Assembly (NCBI GenBank): GCA_023512835.1
Contig: CM042084.1
Location: 11,776,842-11,840,841, forward strand
From: Taxillus chinensis
Lineage: Eukaryota; Streptophyta; Magnoliopsida; Santalales; Loranthaceae
Length of the DNA stretch: 64,000 nt
Direction of reading: 5' to 3'
Part shown: in pieces, positions 57,074 through 64,000 of the stretch
How positions within the stretch are numbered: the first letter of the stretch is position 1
Layout: every line of letters begins with the position of its first letter
The notes under the pieces: generated by a model
Database searches by the model: none
Seen by the model: only the letters and a program-made list of their open reading frames with translations
Told to the model about the DNA's origin: nothing
Program-made: the position numbers and the translations under genes

Positions 57074-58504
57074 TGTCATTAAATTTGTATATAATTTATG
57101 GACTTTAATTTAATATTTTATTAAATTAATGTATTTTTATAATAGTTTTTTTAAATTTTAATTATTTATTATTTTATTCACTTTGATATATTTAATATTA
57201 ATTTTAATAATTTTTTAATGTTAAATTGATTATTCTAATTTTAATATTAATTCTTTGGGCTTAATTTGATTATTTTAATTTTAATCCTAGTAGAATTTTT
57301 TCTTTATATATATATTTGTTTCACTTTTATTATTGTCTTTCTTTGGCATATTACGATAAGTTGGAGAATGGAGAGCAATTTGGAAGGAATTGGATTAATT
57401 ATTGTGGGGGCCACCCATTAATTGGAAATTTTGGGCATTATGTTAGAATGAAGAAAAAAAAAGGAAAGAAGTGATTGCATAGGCCAAGCATGAATGAAAA
57501 AGCAAGGAAAAAAAAAAAAGGCAACTAATATGTTATATTTAAACAGCCCATGCAACGTGAAGAGGAGTAGAAAAAACCCACACGTCACTAATTTGCCCAA
57601 TGCAATCCTAATCTCTCGCACAACGCAACTTCATCCGTGCCTCCAATCTCCATCATCCCATCACGCACAACAACACCCAGGCGACATCCAGCACAGTAGT
57701 TTTTTCAAGCAATAATAGAAGAAATTGAAAAGAGATAGTACGCCGAGCATTGAAGATCCGGATCAAGTTTAAGACCGAATATTTAATTTTCTGCAACCTA
57801 TTTTTCCTAATTTTATTCTATTTTTGTTGTTATAATTTTCTGAACATACTTGTGATTTTTCAACCCATGGAGGGGTAAGTATTTTGTAATCGATTTAGCG
57901 TAGCACTTTGGATGCTTATCTTGAATTCATGTTTTAATATCTAATTCGGTATTTTATGTACTATGAAAAGATTACAAAATATCTTTGATAGAGAACAGAC
58001 AATCTTTAAATTAACAAATCAAAGAGATAGAGAACATGCAATCTTTGATTTCTTAATTTAATATGTCGGTTAAGTGTTGATTTAGCGATTCATCGTGCGT
58101 TAATATTTTAATTGAGTGGAAAGATTTGTTTCGTAGGGAACGGGCTATCTTTTGAGAATTAATTCAAAATTATTCTTGCTAAAATAAATTTATAATTTAA
58201 TTGTATTCATGGTGTCTTGATGCAGTTAAATTATAAGGCCATAATTTATCTAATTTATCTTTTCGGATAGTGATAAACAACATTCAGGTGTAAAGTTAAA
58301 CTGGCTGCATATTTGATTAATTTATTTTCTTAGTTAAATTTTTTTGCTTTTATTAGTTTTAATTCAATAAAAAATCTCCCCAATTTTATATTCATTCTTT
58401 TTCATTAGTTTTTGTTATACAAGTAATTAAATAGATTGAATTGAATTTTATAAGTCTTCTGGTAGAGAACGATCTAGGTTAAGCCACTAGTTATACTTAG
58501 TTTT
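57074..58504. mobile_element. Insertion of about 1.43 kb in the copia element, solo-LTR-like
   Basis: Copia-like translation stops at KIYRDYTSLPASHHHFVLTN (57073 side) and upstream reading resumes near 58505, so foreign DNA lies between. It has no ORF, starts TGTCATTAAATTTG, has an AT-rich first third, an unstructured middle resembling an LTR (near 57850 cccatggaggggtaag), and ends gccactagttatacttag. AATTT occurs on both sides (57069-57073 and 58505-58509), a possible 5-bp duplication, but the right end lacks the CA expected of an LTR. Identity remains open. Confidence 0.45.
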
Positions 58505-59607
58505 AATTTTATTTGGAGTGTGTGTGCGACAAATACCCTTTTCAATGTGTCAGAGATGAATTGTTGATTAGATATAAGGGAGATTGATGATGTGGGATAG
58601 AGGTAATGACATGGAATAGGTTGGTAAGCTTGAAGGTAGGCTGGGGTTTGTGTGGCTCTTGTGGGCTTATGCTGAGGTGGACTGTTGCGGTTAACACGAT
58701 CAGATGGTGAAGGGTTTGGTAACGGTATAGCAGAAGTAGGGATGGCAATGGGGCGGGGCGGGGCGGGTATTGGGTCATCCCGTCCCATCTCCACTAAGGA
58801 AAAAATTACCCATACTCGTCCCGTGCCCTGGCGGGTATTAAATTTTTCGCCCCATCTCCGCCCCGCCAGGGCATAGGGCGGGGCGGGGATTCCCTGTCCC
58901 GCTCCAGTTAAAACCCAGTCCAGCCCAGCCTGCAGCCTCACCCGAGCCCAGCTCGCCAGTCCAAGGCACCCCGCCCGCCCAGCCCAGCGCCAGCCGCCCT
59001 GCGCGAAAAATCCTGGCAAAATATTTTGTCAGGATGAGAAATCGAACCCAGAACCACCCCTGCAGGACGTGTATGCGGGCTGGCCAATAGCTAACGGGGC
59101 GGAAGCTAATTGGGTAAACGATGTGGGGATGCGGGGTAGGAATTTTTGGCGGGTAGGGGCGGGTATGCGGGGCAGGGCATGCTTGCCCCGTCCCCGCCCC
59201 ATTACCCGGCGGGGCAAAAAATTGTTGCCCCGTACCCGCCCCGTTACCCGTTAAATTCAAAAAATACCCACCCCATCGGAGCGGGTCGGGGAGGGTACGG
59301 GTTAAATTGTCATCCCTAAGCAGAAGTTGGTGAATGTGCACATGGAATATTATATTCAAGTGGACTATGAATTGGTACACATGGGAAAACAAGATCTGAA
59401 AATGGATCAATAATTTGATCAGTAGTAGTGATGTTATGAAAGGGAAATATGTCTTCATGGAAAACAACATCTCTGGAAATTAGAATGGATTTTGTTTGTA
59501 GATTATAGAATTTATAAGTTTTCATCCCTAGTGGGTAACCAATGGATATACATGGTTGTGCTCTATGATGGAATTTGAGTCGTTGACTTGTGAGATGTTG
59601 GTTAACA
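58505..59607 (-). pseudogene. Copia integrase C-terminal and linker remnant, split by a hAT element
   Basis: Minus strand. The frame from 59607 reads GYPLGMKTYKFYNLQTKSIL, ISRDVVFHEDIFPFHN, the end of copia integrase, then SPLEYNIPCAHSPTSA up to the hAT element. On its other side the same frame resumes SAIPLPNPSPSDRVNR and TRATQTPAYLQAYQPIPCH, the proline-rich linker toward RT. Joining the halves at the 8-bp duplication restores continuity, so this copia region was intact across the site when the hAT element landed. Confidence 0.82.
58737..59318. mobile_element. Non-autonomous hAT element, 582 bp, perfect 8-bp target duplication
   Basis: Ends TAGGGATGGCAAT and ATTGTCATCCCTA (13-bp inverted termini, one mismatch). 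Flanked by AGCAGAAG on both sides (58729-58736 and 59319-59326). The interior is rich in ggggcgggg and its complement near each end, with a CG-rich centre and no transposase. It sits in the copia linker coding region. Confidence 0.93.
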
Positions 59608-59633
59608 CGGTATTGGGTCATCCCGTCCCATCC
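59608..59633. mobile_element. End fragment of the same hAT family
   Basis: Over about 24 bp it is identical to the stretch of the 58737-59318 element near 58767-58790 (tattgggtcatcccgtccca), and it closes with CATCCCTA, the family terminus. It marks where the copia element is cut off on its 5' side. Confidence 0.6.
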
Positions 59634-59912
59634 CTAGTCGTTAACCAATTTGGTTCACACAATTCGGTATCTAAATTTGAAGTGTAATTAGAAAATAGGC
59701 ATATCCAATAGTTGTTTTTAAAACAAATTTAAGTTATTTTCTGTTTTCAAATACAAATTTAATTTTAAAGAGAGACCTCGATTATTATTTTTTTAAAAAT
59801 TCTTTCATTCCTCTATTTTATTATTTGTGCAGGGAGGGGCTAGTATATTATTTTAGCAATTTTATATCACTACTCATGACTTCTAAATCATTTAATTTTT
59901 TAAAATATGTTA
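59634..59912. other. AT-rich segment, no gene seen
   Basis: No frame or repeat recognised; it ends with TTA (59910-59912), the target duplication of the Tourist-like element. Confidence 0.5.
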
Positions 59913-61021
59913 GAGCATCTCCAACTCATCAACTATAGCAAAAGTTATAATAAAATATGACTAAAATTGCTCTCCAATGGTTTAGGTAAACCATTAGCAA
60001 AAGCAAAAATAAAGGCAAAATATAGCTTTAGTTTTTGCTTTTCCTGATCCTGCTAGCTCAGTAAATAAAATGAAATTACATGTCATTCTCGACTTGCATC
60101 TCGCTCCTCCCCCCCCTCCCCCGCGCTTCTTGCTCCTTTCTCTCCGGTCCCGTTACCAGTGCCACCCACCATTCTCATCACGTTCAGTGCCAGTCGGCAT
60201 CCCCCCCACGCCTATCCCCCTTCTCTCCCTCGCCCAGATGGACATAGCCATCTGGAAACACCTTGCCTTCAAGATCGCGTCTTGCCAAACACCTCACACC
60301 TCACCTTTAAGATCGCATCTCGTTAAACACCTCGCCTTCAAGATCGCGTCTCGCTAGCGAACATGGGGCCTCAATTGAGATGGGTGAACACGACTAGGTT
60401 TGTTCGTCCCCCCTTCTCCCCGGCATTACCCATAGCCCATCCCCAATCGTTGCCCACCCCACCTCTCCCCGGTAGTACCCACAGATTCCCCCCCCCCCCT
60501 TCCTGCGGCAACATCATCCACAAACCCAGTTGTTCCCTACCTATGCTCCCCACTGCATCTCCATATCTCCCCCCATCAACGCAAATCTCCCTTTGCCTGC
60601 TTCTTATTTTAGGGTAATTTAGGAAAAATAAAAATTAAGCAAAAAAGATGATATAGCATTGGAGTACTATTAGCTAAAATGATACTATAGCAAGCTAAAA
60701 ATAACTTTAGCTACCCATTGTAGCTTGTTAGAGCATCTCCAACCCATCAGCTATATAGCAAAAGCTATAGCAAAATATGGCTAAATTTATTCTCCAATGG
60801 TTTAGGTAAACCATTAACAAATCTAGATACCCATTAGAGATTTGGAATTTAGGAAAGTTAATGCAGGGGTAGATTGAGAAAAATAATTGTTAAACAAAAA
60901 AAAGGATGATGTACCATTAAAGTGTCATTAGTTAAAATCTCACTATAGCAAGCTAAATATAACTTTAGCTAGTCAATTTAACTTGTTAGCGTTGGAGATA
61001 CTCTTAGCATTGGAGATGGTC
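59913..61021. mobile_element. Tourist-like (PIF/Harbinger) element A, host of a nested copy
   Basis: Ends GAGCATCTCCAACTC and GCATTGGAGATGGTC (inverted, about 12 of 15 matching), flanked by TTA at 59910-59912 and 61022-61024, the 3-bp duplication of PIF/Harbinger elements. A C-rich stretch at about 60085-60600 interrupts the usual AT-rich interior; it includes three tandem copies of a unit of about 36 bp (60258-60355, caagatcgcgtctcg-like) and is probably captured or inserted DNA. A second element of the same family sits at 60731-61003. The proline-rich frames at 60070-60617 are by-products of the C-rich tract. Confidence 0.82.
60731..61003. mobile_element. Tourist-like element B, nested in A
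   Basis: 273 bp, ends GAGCATCTCCAACCCATC and GCGTTGGAGATACTC, flanked by TTA (60728-60730 and 61004-61006). Its first 90 bp match the first 90 bp of element A closely (atcagctata, ctccaatggtttaggtaaac), so the two are siblings. It lies 18 bp from A's right end. Confidence 0.88.
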
Positions 61022-61024
61022 TTA

Positions 61025-62095
61025 TTGCAAGTTGACTTTCTCATAATAATCTATACATAAAATAAAATGTATATTTATTTTATATACTACAACCTTGCAG
61101 TGCTGCTAAGTGTCGAATGCGAACTGCCTCAATGCCGAGAATCCAAGGCAAGGGACAGCGTGTAAATGAATAACAATCGATCCAATTCACGAGAACAAAT
61201 CTAAAAATTTCACATTTAAACAAATTCAATAAGTTAACAAGACAACAAACCAATAAAAATCGATCAAAGCATTCATATTTTTTTCATTATAATTTAATAA
61301 ACACACAAAGGCCAGAATTGGCCATACTAATTAGTAGTTGGATACGACATACAACTAGCAAATTAAATATTATATTTCATAGAACAAATTTACTATTTTT
61401 ATTATGATTTATAATTGTGTATGACATACTATTAATCTTTTATAATTCATAGTTGGGTATGAGCCGTATGACATATATACTATTAGCAATGCTAGAGACA
61501 AGTTGACCAGTGACCGTCCGATAGAGACTGTCATAGAGGCCAGATTGCTAGAGGAGGGCTAAACTGGAGGATGGCATCTGAAGAGAGAGGGTTGGAGTTG
61601 GAGCTTGGCCTAGTGCAATTAACACATTGGGTGTGCCGCTCTCGAGGGCTGTTGCTTAGCCTGGTGGAGGCGTTGAGGAAGAGGAGGGTTGGGGTGGGGT
61701 TTGGGCCTAGCCACCTGGCCTGGGAATTACGTCGGCGTTTGACGGCTTGAGGCTGAAAACTAAGGTCTGAAGAGGTTATCAGGCTGGTGCCTAGCCTGAT
61801 GGAGGCAATGACAAAGAGAGATTGAGAGATCTAGCGGACCAGAGAGGAGGGAAAAGAGCTAGATCACTGGATCCTGGAGGCGGCAGCAGTAGGTTTTGTT
61901 GAGGTTGTGCACTAATTAACAAGGGAGTTGCTAAATTTAGAGCGAGCATCGGGGGCCTACGTGGATGCGTAACTTTAAAAAAATTAATATTGTAACCGTT
62001 TGAAGCCAAAGGGGGGATTTTTAATTTTTTAATATAAAAAATTAATACTAGTATAAAAATTTATACCATAGCCTCCCTTCGTCGCTTAATACTTC
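61025..62095. other. Non-genic segment
   Basis: AT-rich to about 61480, then G-rich with imperfect repeats of gcctagcctgatggaggc and gcttagcctggtggaggc (about 61655 and 61791). No recognised gene. The last five bases, ACTTC (62091-62095), are the left target duplication of the next TRIM. Confidence 0.5.
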
Positions 62096-62638
62096 TGTTA
62101 GAATCGGATCTAATCAAAAGTCTGATTACATGTCACGATATTGTTCACTTTCTTTTTTGTTATATATGTCTTAACTTTATTGTCCTTAAGCGATATGGGA
62201 CAAACATTCCAATAATTTCTCTCTTTGTCATACATCGATCGTATACCATAGGCTAGAGACACACCTATAAAACTGAAAATTTCTTGTAACTCTCCCTCAA
62301 TCTATGCCTTGTGGAGAGATTAAATCAGTTTGATATTAAGGTGACATTATAACTTGGATACCGCCACACCAATAGGACACATTACTCAATCACGTTTTAC
62401 CGAAAAGACTTTCGGTATCACAAAATACTTAACGAGAATAATCACAAGATAATCAGACTCTGATATCAGTTTGTTAGAATTGAATATAGGCAAAGGCTCA
62501 ATTATGTGTTACGATACTATCTGCTTTGAGCTCGTTACATTGACACATATGGCTTTAAAACGCATCGTGATATTTAAAGTCTTTTTTCTTTTTATATATG
62601 CCTGGACTTTTTTGTCATATGGGACAAACATCCTAATA
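62096..62638 (-). mobile_element. TRIM, copy 3
   Basis: Terminal repeats 62096-62214 (TGTTAGAATCGG...CCAATA, shortened by an internal deletion of roughly 50 bp) and 62472-62638 (TGTTAGAATTGA...CCTAATA, 167 bp) flank a 257-bp interior. Perfect duplication ACTTC at 62091-62095 and 62639-62643. The primer site has decayed to GACTCTGATATCAG next to the right repeat. The interior closely matches that of 34312-34917 (for example gagacacacctat, tttcttgtaactc). Confidence 0.9.
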
Positions 62639-64000
62639 ACTTCCATCATTAAGCCTATCAAATTTATTTTTTATAATTTTTATGAAATTTAATTTTTTAA
62701 AAAATATTTTTTAAAACACATTTTCTCAAATAAAGTCCTAGATTCTATTTTTAAAAATGAAAATCTGATTGCAAAAAAAAAAAAAAAAACAGCTACCTAT
62801 CAAACACGCATTTCAACTTTAGTCTACAACTTTAATAAATGTATGAAAAATTCATATTTAAAACAGTAGTTAGTAGCGAGTTTATCTAATCCTGAAATGT
62901 CCTTTGATGACGACTCTAATATATTTGCCTATAATTAATATTAGTTAGACACACCGACAGTGTGCGTTGTTGCTCCTTGCTTATAAATGGATCGACGTCA
63001 CGAGAGGTACACACTAGATGCCAGGTCATATTTGCGTATTTTATTTCCTTTTTCTATAACTTCCAAATTTTATTTATTTATATTGATGTGCACAACTTGC
63101 TAACCAAAAAGCTGGAAACTTTAGGGATATATGTGCCAAAAGGTTATGTAATTGATCCGAATCTTCTAAACATGACAAATGACAATTTATTGAAAATTAA
63201 TCCTAATGAGTCCAACGCCACGTCATACTTTTTTTAAAATTATATATTTATATTCCCATTTCGCCGACCCCATGTGCCCGCCCTTCTCCTCTGACTAAAA
63301 AACTAAACCCATTTTAACAAAAAAACACAAAAAATGAGCGTATTAAAATAATATCATTTTGATATTTTTTATAATAAAATTATATTATTTTGATATATAA
63401 TTTTTAAAAAATTATCAAAAACTTCAGCATCAGTATTAAGTAGCAATACAAGAAGATCAGATGGTAAGTTTTTGGTGTGCCAGTGCCTACGACATCAAAT
63501 CTATGAAGCCAGATTTTGAACACAAAAAAAATGCATGAACCACTCCATTGAATCTCTAAGGTAACCTCACAGAGCCTCCTCTGGTGTCCTTGCACTAGGA
63601 TCTGAAGGGAGAGATGACAGACCCAGAGACAGTGAACAGGAAATTTCTCTAGCTCGTGATTAGACTTATCAACAAAAATAAAATTATCGATAAACACGCT
63701 TATGATAAGTTGAGTCACGTACGTCGCTTAGAATAATTGCCACAGGACCCTTCCTTGAAATATTACATCATTATTTATTTGAGTGGGGCCTAAAATAAAT
63801 GACCATTTTATTTTTTTAGGGGATATTATTTATTCTATATTAATAATTAGTTTTTCTTATTTTGTTCCCCCAAACTCCTATTTTAACCTTTTTCGTGACG
63901 TGGCCCGCTTCCGTACATGGTAGTATTTCCCAAAATTAGTGGTTCCCATTATCTCGGGAAGTAGCAGCCCATGTCACATTTCCGAAAACGCCCTCAACAT
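62639..64000. other. Non-genic AT-rich end of the window
   Basis: No gene recognised. Open frames at 62962-63237 (plus) and 63404-63718 (minus) have no domain I know and no intron partners visible. A poly-A run lies at 62774-62790. Confidence 0.45.

Larger units (their letters stand above)
55274..59607 (-). mobile_element. Ty1/copia element, 5' truncated and carrying two insertions
   Basis: A short 3' LTR (55274-55426, TGGTAAGAG...CTAATACA, 153 bp) is followed on the minus strand by a polypurine tract (CCATCTTGCGGGGA) and by RNase H, RT and integrase-tail remnants. Copia reading breaks off near 57073, resumes near 58510, is split again by a hAT element (58737-59318), and ends near 59607. Gag, protease, most of integrase and the 5' LTR are absent. 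Confidence 0.82.

Noticed and set aside
58474..59019. 181-codon minus-strand open frame
   Set aside because: A chance fusion of copia linker coding sequence with the interior of the hAT element.
60070..60617. Proline-rich open frames
   Set aside because: By-product of a C-rich tract inside a MITE; no domain, no splice partners.

Overview
The window is plant nuclear DNA, most probably from a eudicot. The evidence is two intron-containing genes of plant-specific families (a DUF599 membrane protein and a CYP97B cytochrome P450), plant-type Ty3/gypsy and Ty1/copia retrotransposons, AT-rich intergenic DNA, and primer-binding sites matching plant tRNA-Asp and initiator tRNA-Met. The species cannot be told from the sequence. 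I saw no sign of prokaryotic or organellar gene organisation.

Layout. 1-1387: AT-rich DNA with a broken 5' piece of a hAT/ZMYM1-like transposase. 1388-13479: a complete-length but decayed Athila-type Ty3/gypsy element on the minus strand (two LTRs of about 1.32 kb, 5-bp target duplication ACCCT, tRNA-Asp primer site, gag-pol remnants and a third ORF after integrase). 13480-19915: mostly non-genic, with a hAT-type MITE (14940-15721), a TRIM (18000-18617) and a second hAT-like element. 19916-26942: a Tork-like Ty1/copia element on the minus strand followed directly by a truncated second internal region. 26943-34311: non-genic apart from a TRIM relic and a 1.5-kb hAT transposase relic. 34312-38050: a TRIM, a 125-bp tandem duplication, a 1.87-kb solo LTR with target duplication CCAAT, and a hAT-like element. 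38668-40643: DUF599 gene (minus strand, two exons). 41600-42732: an old Athila-like LTR. 44355-53233: an intact 14-exon CYP97B gene (plus strand, predicted 577 residues). 53234-64000: an inverted-repeat element, a Pack-MULE-like element with rearranged berberine-bridge-enzyme fragments, a decayed copia element carrying two further insertions, nested Tourist-like MITEs, a third complete TRIM, and empty AT-rich DNA.

The two host genes are unrelated in function. CYP97B belongs to the plastid carotenoid hydroxylase P450 family; the DUF599 protein is a membrane protein of unknown role. The rest is a stratified record of transposon insertions in which the order of several events can be read from nesting and target duplications. 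The least ordinary items are the Pack-MULE-like element (54213-55160), a low-copy TRIM family with three target-duplication-flanked copies, the copia LTR-internal-LTR-partial-internal array, and the GC-AG intron, tandem duplication and retroelement insertion inside CYP97B. I found no clearly new multi-gene system.
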